From Colius striatus (lineage: Eukaryota; Chordata; Aves; Coliiformes; Coliidae): DNA of 64,000 nucleotides. The position numbers and the translations under genes were made by a program. Position 1 is the stretch's first letter. The number at the start of each line of letters is the position of its first letter. The notes under the pieces are model-generated. The model had not been told where the DNA came from. It ran no database searches and was given only the letters and a program-made list of their open reading frames with translations. Below, one piece after another: positions 1 through 10,560 of the stretch. Where the stretch lies: contig NC_084761.1 of assembly GCF_028858725.1 (NCBI RefSeq), positions 98,685,362 through 98,749,361 of the forward strand. Direction: 5' to 3'.

Positions 1-717
1 AGCTTTTTTTAGTTCTTTTTTTTTGCAAAGAGACAAAGATGTTGCCTACTTCAAACGGGGCTAATTGATGCTAATGACTATCAGATAGAGTGGGGGCCCT
101 TATTCCCCCCTGCAAAGTGGAAAGAGAGAGTGCATTTTACAATCCCCTCATAGAAAACGTCCCACTCTTCAAACCAGGTTTGCTGCTTTGGGCATTTTTG
201 TTCCTGCTTGCTGCTTTCTCTCCTCCTCCTCTCCCCCCTCCCACTGCCTCCTCTTCTCCTGGGCACCCCGCAGCTCTCACTTGTTTGCCCATGAGAAATT
301 TCACACCTCTCCTGGGTCTGTGGGCAGAGCCTGGCTCCCTCTCCATCCTTGGCCCAGCTTGGAAAGTCCATCCCAGCGGGTGAAAGGAGGAGTGGAAATT
401 CCCCCAACGCCACAGCAAGCACACCTGAAAACCTGAGGGGAACCTTGTGCCACTGAAACATCATCTGCACCCAGAGCATCCTTTATCAGGGAGGAGATGG
501 GTCCCAGGGCTCCTGTTGCTGGTTAGACAGGCATGTGTGTGTGTGTGTGTGTGCTCCTCAGGGTAACTATCCCACACAGCCAGCCTAAGGGGGCTGAAAG
601 CAGGAGCTCATCCCTTTTGCTCTTACCAAAGGCCAAAGAAAGGGCTTAAAATAGGATGTTGAACACTGCTTTGAGTTTTTACCCATTTCTCATGTGATAA
701 CATGTGGTAATAATAAA
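1..717. other. Intergenic sequence, no gene seen
   Basis: No recognisable coding exon or repeat family. The left end is T-rich. A perfect TG dinucleotide run of about 20 bases lies at 534-554. Short reading frames on both strands have no family resemblance. Confidence 0.5.
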
Positions 718-1226
718 TGAGAATCATAGAATCCCTGAATGGTGGGGGCTGGAAGGGCCCTGCAGAGCTGCTCCAGCCCCAGCCCCTGCTCCAGCAGCTT
801 CCCCTGGCTCAGGGGGCACAGGAACGTGTCCAGGTGGGGTTGGAAACCTCCTGAGAAGGAGCCTCCACACCCTCCCTGGGCAGCCTGGGCCAGGGCTCCC
901 TCCCCTCAGCACCAAAGGACTTTCTCCTTGGGTTTATCTGTGTTCCAGCTTGTGTCCATTACCCCTTGTCCTGGCACTGGCCACCACACACCAAACACTG
1001 GCCCCAGCCTCCTGACACCCACCTTTTAGGGGCTGAGCAGCATTGCTGAGGTGCCCCTGAGCTCAGGCTTCTCTTCTCCAGGCTGAACAGCCCCAGTTCC
1101 CACAGCCTTTCCTCCTCACACACATGTTCCATCCCCTCAGCATCTCGGTGTCCCTGCCCTGGCCTCTCTCCAGCACTTCCCTGTCCCTCTGGAGCTGAGG
1201 AGCCCAGCACTGGACACAGGACTTCA
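718..1226 (-). mobile_element. CR1 LINE 3' fragment
   Basis: On the - strand this is a 5'-truncated avian CR1 with its 3' tail present (ATAGAATC-type end at 718-735, reading as ATTCTATGATTCTC on the - strand). It includes the standard 3' block containing GGCCCTGCAGAGCTGCTCC and the segment up to the dispersed GAGCTGGGGAGCCCAG-like motif, here slightly diverged. It is non-coding at this level of truncation. Confidence 0.85.
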
Positions 1227-2689
1227 TAACCCACTATTAGGCAATGGGGAGAGTCCCCAAATCATGTGGCTCCTGGAGCTGGTGACTTGCCAGATCCCAC
1301 CAAATCCCATGGAAAGAGGAGAATGGGGCTTCATTTTCCTGGGCAAGGAGGAGCAGGGGGTTATCTCAGGGTAACTGATGTGTGTTGGCTCTGTCAGCAT
1401 CAAGTCTTGCAAAGAGAAAGGACTCAGGCTGAGGATAATGACTGTGTGTCACCATGGTGCCACCCTGCCATGGCTTTGCCACCTGCCCCAAGCTCCTGGG
1501 GAGCTGCAAAGAGCTCCAGAACAAAGTGCAGGTGGCAACTGCTCTGAGCAAACCCCATCTCTCTGCAGCAGGATCCAGCCACAGTTCCTTGTGCCTTCTG
1601 GATCCTCAGCACCTCGCAGGGTCCCAGTAACAGGCGCAGACTGGGGGAGGCTGGGAGTGATGGTACCTGTGCTTTGAGGCTGCTCCCAGCAATGGGAGCC
1701 CCTGGTTGCAGGTGCCAAGAGCATGGGCAGCCCCAGACCCCTCCCTGTGAGATCCCAGTGTGGGGATGGCCACCAGCTCTGGGGAAACACGTGTGAGATG
1801 GTGGTTACTGCCCAGTGTGGTGAAAGGCCCCTGCAAGTCCCAGTGTGGGATGGGCACAAGACTTGGCAACACGGGAGTTTCCTCCAACAGTGTTATCCCA
1901 AATGCTGGCCCTGCAGAGGAGACCACCCCCATCCCTTATCCTATCCCTTATCCCACTTCTTGCTTGTCAAACCTCTCAAGAGGGAGTCAATTCCACAGGT
2001 TCATGGGATGGAAAACCCAACCCTGGCCAAGGCAGAGCCCTGGCTCTCAGCTCAGGGGAGGCAGAGGGCAGCAGCCTTCTCAACCCCAGACAGCCAATAC
2101 ACACCCCAGTCACCCTTCAGACACTGGCCCCCCAGCTGCATTGTCAGGTTAATTTGGGATAATGGTCTGCAAAGCACCTCAGCCCCATCCAAGTCTCATT
2201 AGCACTTGATAATATCAAGCATCCTGAGGAATTGCAGCTCTCCCCCCTCCTGCCCAGGGCAGGGAGCCCTGCACCCAGCTCTGGCCCTGAGACTTGCCTC
2301 TCTCATTGTCTGGTTTGTGGGGCAAAGCACCTCTCCCCTACAGCCTCAGGGCTTTCCTGTGATTTATCACCCAGACAAGATCTGGATTTGCCCAGAGTGC
2401 AATCCAGGGCTGGATTCTGCTGCAGCCTTTCCTGGGTGTCACACCCCTGAGTATCACATCTGGCCACATATCTCAGCGGATGGGAAATGAGGGATTGGGG
2501 GGGGAGAATGGGACCTGCTGCATCCCACCACCCTCCCCCCAAAAAGAACCAGCTGATACCCTCCCCTGGAGGCCTCAGGTGATGCTCTGTGCTCATCCTG
2601 TCAAGCACAGACCTGGACACTGTGTTCACAGGGGTTGCAGTTGTGGCTAGTTAGAGCATCCCCAAACCATACATTTAAAATGAACTGGG
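1227..2689. other. Intergenic, no gene seen
   Basis: Unique-looking sequence with weak internal similarity around 1730-1860, where a short CCCAGTGTGGGGATGG-like phrase recurs. No splice-bounded open frame or known domain was found. Confidence 0.4.
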
Positions 2690-3130
2690 CATGATAAACA
2701 AACCAAGCTCCATGGCAGCCCTGGGCCAGGCCCCAATGAACCAGCAGCCCACTGCTCCCTTCAATTATCTTTCTTTCCTCCCACATTGTTGTCTCCTAAT
2801 GAGGAGGCTAATGACCAAAGGATGGTTCATAAGTGGTTCCCAGACTCTCCTTGCCCAGGGCAAACACGGGCCACAATAGGATCACAAATTGTAGGGAGAA
2901 GCCTTGGCTGATCACATCAGAAACGGTGCAGGGATTTATCTCTCTGCCTTAACAATAACAGTATGTTCTTAATCGGCACTCCAAAGGGACAGCTAGCAGG
3001 GGATCTGCCCGGCCTCATCATTAAAAGCTGGCAGCATCTTTGCTAGCGCTGCCCCTTTGTTCATCTTGCATTATTCCAAGGCTCTGGCCCCCGTTAATTC
3101 CTCTCCATCTTATTAAATCAATAGAGATGG
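2690..3130. promoter_or_regulatory. Candidate conserved non-coding element
   Basis: This block is AT-richer than its surroundings, free of recognisable repeats and without a convincing open frame. It holds several developmental transcription-factor-like words: ATAAACA (forkhead type) near 2695, CTAATGA (homeodomain type) near 2796 and 2808, CATTGTTG and ACAATAACAG (SOX type), CCTTTGTTC (TCF/SOX type) near 3053, and ATTAAATCAATAG near 3111. It sits beyond the 3' side of the Not homeobox remnant. Conservation is inferred from appearance only and no alignment was made. Confidence 0.3.
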
Positions 3131-4920
3131 AGGTGGGGGAAGGATGGGGAAGAGCCAGGGCTGGCTGGGCTCTCGGCAGGGGGGTTGGGTGGGAGCAGGA
3201 TCTCAGGTGGAGCTCATCCCAGGAGCTGCTCCCACGCTGGGGAAACTGAGGCACGGGGGCTTGGCAGCCTGAGTCCCCCAGAGGGGGTTTTAGCAGAGCT
3301 GGGGAGCACTTTATCTGACTGCCAGCCTTTTATTTGTCTCATCCCATCAGGGCTCACTCCAGTTCATGATTCAATCATCCTTTTCCAACTAAAATCACCC
3401 CCAGAGGGTGTCTGGGGCCAAGGCCCCTGGGCACCCCCAGTGCCAGCCCAGCCCAGCTGCAGTGGTAATGCCCCAGGGATGAGACATTTCATGCCACAAA
3501 CCATTTGCAAAGAGGGAAATGTTGCAGATTTCCTCTTTTTTACTCCTTTTCTCCCTCTTTTTTCCCCAACAGCTCCTTTCACCCAGATGAAGCCAGCTGG
3601 TTCCTGGCAGGTCCTGCCGTGGTGTGTGTGGCTGGGACCCGAGCTGGGGAAGGATTTACCCTACACCCCATCCCAGTCTTTTGGTTCTGAGAGACTGGGA
3701 TGGGAAGAGAGGAAGGAGCAGAGCAGCACATGGGCTGAGAACCACCACAGAGCTGATGTACCCTGGGGAGACCCAGCTCAGGGATGATGGTGTTCCCTCA
3801 TCAGACCCTGAAGCTCCCCACTCAGGATTGAGGCACTGGGCTGCTCTGGGTGCATGGTCCTGCTCCACAGCCCCCTGTGTCTTCTTCTAGGATAACTACC
3901 TTTTCAACTCAGGCTTTTTAAACCCCCAGGTGTTGGCCCCTGCACTGCTCACCCCACGTGAGGGGGTGTCCTTAGTGCATTTCCACACTGATTCACCTTC
4001 ATTTTGTGCATCCAGGAGCAACTTCCATCTGAGAGATTAATGCAAAGGGCTTGTGCCTTTGCTGTTTGGCTGAACAAGGTGAATTGCAGCAAGTTCATCT
4101 CCCCAAGCCTGCAAAAGATGAGCTGTCATGGTGTTTCCTCCCATTGCTCCTGATGTCTTTCTCCTCTCTCCACTTACACTGGGCAGTGTGGAGCCCTCGG
4201 AGCTGCCCGGCAGCCTCGGCAAACTTATTTGATGTTTCAATCGGGAATTAAAGGGGAGGGAGAAGGAGGGGGAAATGCTCCCCTGACCATTTAACAAGAT
4301 TACATGACAAGATGGAGCCTGGAAACACGAACAGCCCGACCCGACTCGGGCTTTGCCTTGAACCTGTGCCGCTGGCAGGTTGCCCTCCCCCAGCACCCCA
4401 TCCCCTCCTCCCTGCACCCTAATCCCCTTTAGCAACCCCCTCCCCGCGAAAAGAGGCAATCAGCCGAGGAGGAGGGGGCTGCCAGCTCGGGGAGGGATGT
4501 AAAAGATGCCTGGGAAAGCAGCTGGGTCACAGGAGTTGAGGGGCTGGAGGGCTCCTGCTGCTCCAGCATCCCAAAGAGCCCGTCGTGCAAAGTGCTGCCG
4601 GCTCATGCAAACAAACCGCGCCCGTCGCCGTGTGCTCAGCGGGAATAATCCCGTCAGGAAGGAGAGAGCAGGGAGGGGGACACAGTGTCCAACACCCCCT
4701 TGCCCTTTCTCCTATCTCTCCCTCCATCTCCAGTCCCATCCCATTTACCCAGCCGCCCATTTGCACCCATTTGCCAGCACCTGCGTTTATCCCCAATCCC
4801 CCATCCCATCCACACTCAGCCCGGGCTGGGCAAACAGTCCCGGCTAATACATCCAGCCACCCGTCTCACAACCTACCTGTCCTCCTCCCAGCCACCTACT
4901 TATCTGCAGAGACTTGCTGG
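3131..4920. other. Intergenic, no gene seen
   Basis: Mixed GC-rich sequence. A smaller AT-rich patch at about 4200-4320 (TTATTTGATG, GGGAATTAAAGG) could be regulatory. 4690-4900 is a pyrimidine-rich low-complexity stretch with repeated CCCATCC words. No exon was recognised. Confidence 0.4.
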
Positions 4921-5065
4921 GGAGGGCTCAGCACTGCATCTTTAGCAGATAACCTTGATCCTCTTAATAAGGCTGCTTAATTCTCACTCCCTTAGAATTA
5001 TCTGGCACTGAAAGCTAACTCGGTTTTTGCAGACAAGTGGCAAAACAGCATCTTTAAGAGAGCAA
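4921..5065. promoter_or_regulatory. Candidate conserved non-coding element
   Basis: Compact AT-rich block with AGATAACCTTGATC, CTTAATAAGGCTGCTTAATT and AGAATTATCTGG. The pattern of GATA-like and homeodomain-like words with no open frame is typical of vertebrate developmental enhancers. Function is inferred, not shown. Confidence 0.28.
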
Positions 5066-5689
5066 CGTGATAGGCAGGATTGGGAAGGGACCAGCAGGAC
5101 CTTTTGGGATGGGATGGGATGGAGGGGGAGTTCAGGTAAGAACACAGAGCTTTTATTTCATACAGGCTTTCCTGGAGGATGAGAGCAGCCAAGGTGGCTG
5201 GATCCAGCCTGAGAGCAAGCTCTCAGAGCATCTCTCTCCCTTCTTTTCCACGGTGCCTGGATTTGATCCCAGTCCCTATGCCTCAGGTGAGCTACCAGAA
5301 GCTGAGCTGCAAGACCAGGCTGGGAAGGGAAATGTCTCAATTGGCAAAAGGAACCTGCATTTCTCCCCCCTTTCTGGGATGTCAGAGCTTGGCAGGGCAT
5401 GAAAATGATTTGTCTGAATCCAACGTTTGTACAAACCATCAACTGTCTCATTATCAGGGTCAGGTTTGGGCATTTGTCTCTTCTCACCCCCACTGGAGCA
5501 GATGCTGTGCCTGAGGAACCCACAAACAGGTTGATCCCTGGGTGAGAGGCAGACAGGGTTTGACTATCCTGGATGTTCCCTGGCAGGGAGGAAAGGGGAC
5601 ACGGATTTCCCGAGCCCTGTGCAGCTCCAGGGACTGGCCACCCCCTCGAGGATTAGCACTCACCAGGAGAGAAGCCCAAGGTGCCAGAG

Positions 5690-6070
5690 GGATGGATGGG
5701 ATTTAATGCAGCTGATATAAAAGTCACTCAATCAAACCCAGCAGTTTTAATTGAAGTCATTTGAGCCGGGCAGCTCCTGCAGGATCATCCCCCGAGGAGG
5801 GGACAGAAAGGTCCAATCCTGCCCGAGGCTGAGCGCCCACAGCTCCCGGGGGATTAAAGGTGTCCTGAGAACAACTTCACTCTCGCAATCAGCTCGGCCC
5901 CCGGCCGGGGGCTATTAAAACCTGCCCGGTAAACCCCGTTGTGATCGCGCTAAACCCGCCCACGGCTGAGATTAGCGGGTTAAACCTGCCGGCACAGCCG
6001 GGTGCTCAGCAGACATGTGAAGACATTAGCACAGTTTGGGCTCTTTGAGATGCGACGGCTAATCCCGGCT
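5690..6070. promoter_or_regulatory. Candidate conserved non-coding element
   Basis: Block with TGCAGCTGATATAAAAG (E-box plus TATA-like), TCACTCAATCAAACC, GCAGTTTTAATTGAAG and TCATTTGAGCC. A CpG-containing stretch follows (5800-6000) that keeps short AT words such as GAGATTAGCGGG and GACATTAGCACAG. No reading frame or repeat explains it. Evolutionary conservation is assumed from composition only. Confidence 0.3.
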
Positions 6071-6109
6071 CTGAAAACAGCCGGGACAAAGGGCAGCTTC
6101 CTCACAGAC

Positions 6110-6365
6110 ACCATCCTCTGCTTCTCCCCTGACCCTCTCGCCTTGCACCATCCCCTTCTTGTATCCTCCTCTTGCATTGTCTCCTCCTTGTGTTGTCCCC
6201 CTCTCTTTGCACTATCCCCTTCTTATATCTTCCCTTTCTTGCATAGTTATCTCTCTCCTGTCAGCATCACCTTCTTGCACTGTTCCCTCTCCTTGTATTA
6301 CCCCTTCCTCTTTTCCCCTGTCCCCTCTCCTTGTGTCATTCCCCTTTTCCTTACACCATTCCCCT
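6110..6365. repeat. Degenerate pyrimidine-rich minisatellite
   Basis: Degenerate tandem repeats of roughly 25 bases on a CCCCTTCTTGCACTATC-like theme. They are almost purely C and T on the + strand with interspersed TTGCA or TTGTA words, and end where a CR1 begins. Confidence 0.6.
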
Positions 6366-6369
6366 CTTA

Positions 6370-6648
6370 CAGAATCCCACAGTGATGGGTGCTGGAAGGG
6401 CCCTGCAGAGCTGCTGCAGCCCCAGCCCTTGCTAAAGACAGCTCCTTGTGCTCTAAAATAGCTCAGGATCTTCACAAAGCCTTGATGAAGACCTACATCT
6501 CAGCTTCCATCCATGTCCATCTCCATCCTGTGCTCAGGGGGCACAGGAACGTGTCCAGCTGGGGTAGGAAGCCTCCCAAGAAGGAGCCTCCACACCCTCC
6601 CTGGGCAGCCTGGGCCAGGGCTCCCTCCCCTCAGCACCAAAGGAGATT
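6370..6648 (-). mobile_element. CR1 LINE 3' fragment with foreign insert
   Basis: On the - strand this is the 3' end of a CR1 (CAGAATCCCACAGTGATGGG at the 3' edge). About 17 bases of the element, just inside the GCCCCAGCCC motif, are replaced by about 95 bases (6435-6532). That insert matches, in inverted orientation, unique sequence near 7125-7225. The CR1 then resumes at the CTCAGGGGGCACAGGAACGT segment and stops near 6648. Confidence 0.75.
6435..6532 (+). repeat. Inverted duplicate of 7125-7225, inside CR1
   Basis: The sequence running GACAGCTCCTTGTGCTCTA to TCCATCCATGTCCATCTCC is about 85% identical by eye to the reverse complement of 7125-7225. The shared core CTTCACAAAGCCTTGATGAA is identical. 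It has no CR1 counterpart. Confidence 0.7.
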
Positions 6649-7477
6649 TTCCTTCTTAATTGTCCCCTTTCTCTTTGCACTCTCCCCTCTCTTCCAATGA
6701 AGCTTCACACCTGCTCAAATAAACTCCCCACCTCGGTCCCATCTTCCCCCAAGCCCTGAGTGGACATGAAGAAAGTATGGTCAGCTGGAGTTGCCCAGGC
6801 AGCATCCATCTGACCCCAGTGCTGCTCTTACCTAGGAGCTGCAGAGCCCAGGAGCTCTCGAGCTGCCCATGGAGCCCAGCCCCAGGTCACTGGCCAGCCC
6901 AAACCTGCTGAATTTAAACCCTCTACATCTGTCTAAGTAGGACCAAGCAGTTAAAACTGAAACCTGGCTAATCCTTGCCCAGCTGAGGTGGCACCCCAGG
7001 TGCTCAGCACACAAAGCCACCAGACCCTGCTCTCCAGGTGCTTTTCCTTTGGGTTTTCCTGGCTCCAAAAGCCCTGGAGAGCAGGCTGGTGAGTGGGTTG
7101 GGATGTGAGCTCTGGGCAGAGCAGTTATGGTGAAGATGGAGATGGATGGAACCTGAGATGCAGATCTTCATCAAGGCTTTGTGAAGGTCCTGGGCTATTG
7201 TAGAGCACAGGGAGCTGTCTGAGCAGCCAGTGCCTTTGGGATGAGCCTGGCTATGGGTGGCCTCCACCCCCCTAGACTTCCAGGGCTCGTTCCCATTAAG
7301 GAGCCCCCACTGAATGTTGCTGCCACTGTCTCTCCTCCTGCTCCCCACACAAAGATGAGCTCAAAAGTTGCATAAATGATGTATTTTTTGCACTGCAGAA
7401 ACAGTTGAGTGCCATGAATATATTAGAGAGGCTCCTTGCCAGCTGTGATACACTCCAGGAGCAGCTGGGAGGGGGCA
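6649..7477. other. 3' flank of the Not remnant
   Basis: No coding exon was recognised. On the - strand this would be the 3' untranslated and flanking region of the homeobox remnant that ends at 7478. 7125-7225 is the presumed source of the inverted copy at 6435-6532. I saw no clear AATAAA signal on the - strand close to the stop codon. Confidence 0.45.
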
Positions 7478-7714
7478 TCAGCAGCTCTTTGCCACAGTCT
7501 GTGCAGGTGCTGTCCCCAAGGCCAAGGAGGAGCCTGTGTCCTCCTGTCTGTCCTCCACTTCTGCTGGGAAGTCCTTGTGCTCCTCACCATGGTGGCTGTG
7601 TGAGTCAGGGCTCCTCTCCAGGGTGGGCAAGCCCATCTCAGCCACTTTGGCTTGCTGCTGTTCCAGGCTTTGCTTCCTCCACTTGATCCTCCAGTTTTGG
7701 AACCAGACTTTCAC
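7478..7714 (-). pseudogene. NOTO: NOT-family homeobox remnant, last exon
   Basis: The - strand exon opens after a CCTAAG acceptor and encodes VKVWFQNWRIKWRKQSLEQQ, the second part of a homeodomain helix 3, then an acidic Ser-rich tail to a TGA at 7480-7478. The intron falls between homeodomain residues 44 and 45, a common position in homeobox genes. The sequence WRKQSLEQQQAK after the homeodomain is characteristic of the NOT family (NOTO; chick CNOT1/CNOT2). Arg52 is replaced by Trp (QNWR instead of QNRR), a CGG-to-TGG type change that removes a residue normally forming a salt bridge with helix 1. The frame is otherwise open. NOT proteins are nuclear transcription factors of node and notochord. 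With the damage in the partner exon this copy is unlikely to make a working homeodomain. The symbol follows human synteny, and it could be either chick paralogue. Confidence 0.75.
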
Positions 7715-7984
7715 CTTAGGAAGGGATAAAGCTTGGCTTTCAAATCTGGCTTCTCCATGGACCTGGGGTCAAAGTCTGCCCAGATATTCCACAAACGCTT
7801 CAGTGCCCAAAGCCTCAGCTATTCCCCAGCTGGCCAGGACAGATGTCCTCTGCCATGCTCTGAGGTTAAAAACTGTCCCCTGAAACTTGAGACCTGAGCT
7901 GAGACCTGCCAGTGGTGGGAAAGATCCAGCCTTAAGCTGGACACAAGAACAACCCCTCCACATGGCCCTAGGACAGCCCCTTTG
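7715..7984 (-). other. Intron of the Not remnant, non-CR1 part
   Basis: Non-coding sequence between the last homeobox exon and the CR1 in the same intron. No domain was seen. Confidence 0.5.
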
Positions 7985-8612
7985 CAACCTCCTGAGAAGG
8001 AGCCTCCACACCCTCCCTGGGCAGCCTGGGCCAGGGCTCCCTCCCCTCAGCACCAAAGGACTTTCTCCTCCTGGGCAAGGGGCACTGCCTGTGTGCCAGC
8101 TTGTGCCCATTACCCCTTGTCCTGGCACTTGAGACAAGAGAAAAAAAGTGTCTCTTCATCCTCCTCCACATCTACCCTTTAGGTATTTGTATTTAAGTGT
8201 TGCTGAGATCCCCCCTCAGCCTTCTCTTCTCCAGGCTGAACAGCCCAAGGTCCTGCAGCCTTTCCTCATAGGGAAGATGCTCCAGTCCCCTCAGCATCTT
8301 GGTGTCCCTGCACTGGCCTCTCTCCAGCACTTCCCTGTCCCTCTGGAGCTGGGGAGCCCAGAACTGGACACAGGACTCCAGATGAGGCCTCAGCAGCTCT
8401 GGCAGAGCAGAGGGGCAGCACAACCTCCCTGGCCCTGCTGCCCACACTCTCCTCAATGCCCCCAGGCTGCCATTGGCTTCTTGCCCACGAGCCCACGTTG
8501 CTGCTCATGGGCAGTTGATTCTCCCCCAGCACTGCCAGGTCCCTCTCCTGGAGCTGCTCTCCAGCAGGTCACCCCCAGCCTGTGCTGGTGCAGGGGTTGT
8601 TCCTCCCCAGCT
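7985..8612 (-). mobile_element. CR1 LINE fragment lacking its 3' end
   Basis: On the - strand the element starts near the GTGCAGGGGTTGTTCCTCCC segment. It runs through the highly conserved 300-base block (8281-8580) and on to GGTTTCCAACC-like sequence, but stops at about 7985, before the last 130 or so bases and the ATTCTRTG tail. It lies in the intron of the homeobox remnant in the same orientation as that gene. Loss of the 3' end is unusual for a LINE primed from its own tail and points to later deletion. Confidence 0.85.
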
Positions 8613-8745
8613 GCGGGACTCTATTTCCCCATCTGTGATCCTCCACCCCTTTTAATCCAAACTACCTGCACTCACTTCCCCTCATGGCTGATGTTCCATG
8701 CTGAAGGCACATGGGCAGGTGGAGATGGATGGTGGTGAGCCTTAC

Positions 8746-8917
8746 CTGCTCCTCAGTGAGGCTCAGGGAGGAGGCCAGCAGGCACCTCTCCATGCCCACC
8801 ACCTACTGCTGCCACCCAAGCTCCTGCTCCAGCCACTCGCTGCTGAGGACGGTTCGGACTCGCTTGGCTTTGCCAGGCTTGGCTTTGAAGACTGGGAAGC
8901 AGCACTTCCCAGGAAGC
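8746..8917 (-). pseudogene. NOTO: NOT-family homeobox remnant, central exon, with stop
   Basis: The - strand exon is bounded by a CTCTCCTCCAG acceptor and a GTAAG donor. It translates into the first 44 residues of a homeodomain preceded by a Lys-rich linker: KAKRVRTVLSSEWLEQELG, then WQQ, a TAG stop (8805-8803), then VVGMERCLLASSLSLTEEQ. NOT homeodomains have Phe8, Leu16, Phe20 and Tyr25. Here Phe8 and Phe20 are Leu, three residues of helix 1 (around 13-17, including Leu16) are missing, and Tyr25 is the stop. The frame is kept on both sides and the splice sites are intact, so decay looks recent or the exon is partly constrained. A sequencing error could explain the stop but not the deletion and core changes together. 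The family call rests on the VRTV...QQ.VVG.ERCLLA pattern joined to the KVWFQN exon. Confidence 0.75.
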
Positions 8918-8959
8918 CTGGAGGAGAGGGGGAGAGAGGAGATGTCAGGAGAGGACAGC

Positions 8960-9880
8960 TTTTAGAGCAAGGTCCCCACTTGGAAGGTCGTTTCTTGGAG
9001 GGGCTGAAAGGATCTCGCTGTTTGGAGATGTTTCCTTCCGAGAGGCAGAGGTGGTGGCTTTGGAGGGCATCTGCTGTTTGAAGAGATAGATGGGAGAGGA
9101 GCCTTCATTTAGAGAGCATCTCCTTGGAGAGGTAAATACAGATCTCTCCTGGGGGAAGGATATACCCATGAAGAGGCAAAAGAACCTTCCCATTTGTAGG
9201 TGTTCTCCTGAGAGAGGCCAGAGGGTCCCATTTGGAGGGGCAGAAGAGGGTCCCTGCTGCAAACATCCCCTTGGGAGAGGAGGCAGAGGAGACCCCTCAT
9301 TTGGGGATGTCTGAATGGGAGATGTGGACCAGGTCATCCCCCTGGAAAAGGTCCCATTGGGACAGAGGATGAAAGGAGGTCCCCAATTTGGAGGTGTCCC
9401 TGTGAGAGAGGTGGCTTCAGGTTCTCACTGGAGACATTACCTTTGGAAGGGAAGTGGACAGGGATCCTCCTACAAGAGAATCCCTTTGGAGGGGTGGAAG
9501 GACATCACAGTTGGGACATATCTCCATGGGAGAGGTGGATGTGGGATCCTTCTGGAAGAGATTCCCTTTGGAAGGGTCCTCCCAGGAAGAGCTGGAAGGT
9601 GCTCCCCATTTGGAGCCATCCCCATGGGAGAGGGAGACATGTCCCTAGAAGTCTCCTTGAGCAAGAACCCCTGATTTGAGAGGTGGCCAGAGGTCCTCCC
9701 ACCTGGGAGAGACAGAAGGGGGTCCTCACTTGGAGACACTCCCATGGGAGAGCTGGACAGGGGTCCCCTGGGAAGAGATCCCCTTGGAAGAGATGGAAGG
9801 TGATCCCCATGTGGAGCCATCCCCATGGAAGAGGTTCCCCTAGAAGATATCTCCTTGGGCACGGTGGGGTGGGGACGGGG
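8960..9880. repeat. Degenerate minisatellite, GGAGAGG/CCATTTGGAG theme
   Basis: Imperfect repeats of variable length built from phrases such as CCCATTTGGAGG, CCTTGGAGAGG and CCATGGGAGAGG. They occupy the region directly upstream (on the - strand) of the homeobox exons. Open frames here on both strands are repeat translations, not genes. Confidence 0.65.
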
Positions 9881-9899
9881 ACGGGCGGCATCGCCAGCA

Positions 9900-10560
9900 G
9901 CCCTGCCCCAGCCCCTGCCCCAGCACGTCCCCTGCCCTCCATGGGGACACCCTCCCATGTCCCCCTGCCCTTTGTGGGGACACTCTCCCTGCCCTTCATG
10001 GGGACATCCCCCTCGTGTCCCTCTGCCTCCATGGGGACACCTCCCCATGTCCTCCTGCCCTCCATGGACAAACTCCCCCTGCCCTTCATGGGGACATCCC
10101 CCCCACCATGTCCCTCTGCCTTCCATGAGGACATCCCCCCTCCATATCCCCCTGCCCTCCATGGGAACATCCCCCTCATGTCCCTCTGCTTCCATGGGGA
10201 CATCTCCCCACATCCCCCTGCCCTCCATGGGGACACCCTGTCCCATGTCCCCCTCCCCTCCATGTTCACACTCCCCCTGCCCTTTTAACAGGGGAATTCC
10301 CCCCACCGTGTCCCTGTGCCCTCGACTGAGCTCTCACCCCTCCCTGTCCCCCTTTCTCCCAGCAGGGATGTCCCCCTGTCATGTGTCCCCACCCTTGATG
10401 GGGGTGTTCCTCCACCATGTCTCCCAGGTACCCTCTGGCACAATCCTCCTCCCCTCCATGGGGGTGTCCCCCCCTTCATGTCCCCCTGCCCTCCATGGGA
10501 TGTGTCTCCTGCCCCCCCATATCCCCCTGGTGTGGAAGCCCCTGTGTGTGTCCTCCTTCA
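9900..10560. repeat. Minisatellite, CCCTGCCCTCCATGGGGACA unit
   Basis: Tandem degenerate repeat with a period of about 35 bases, recurring as CCCTGCCCTCCATGGGGACA followed by CCCCCATGTCC-like text. The + strand is strongly C-rich. Open frames of more than 250 aa here are Pro/His- or Gly-rich repeat translations. Confidence 0.75.
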
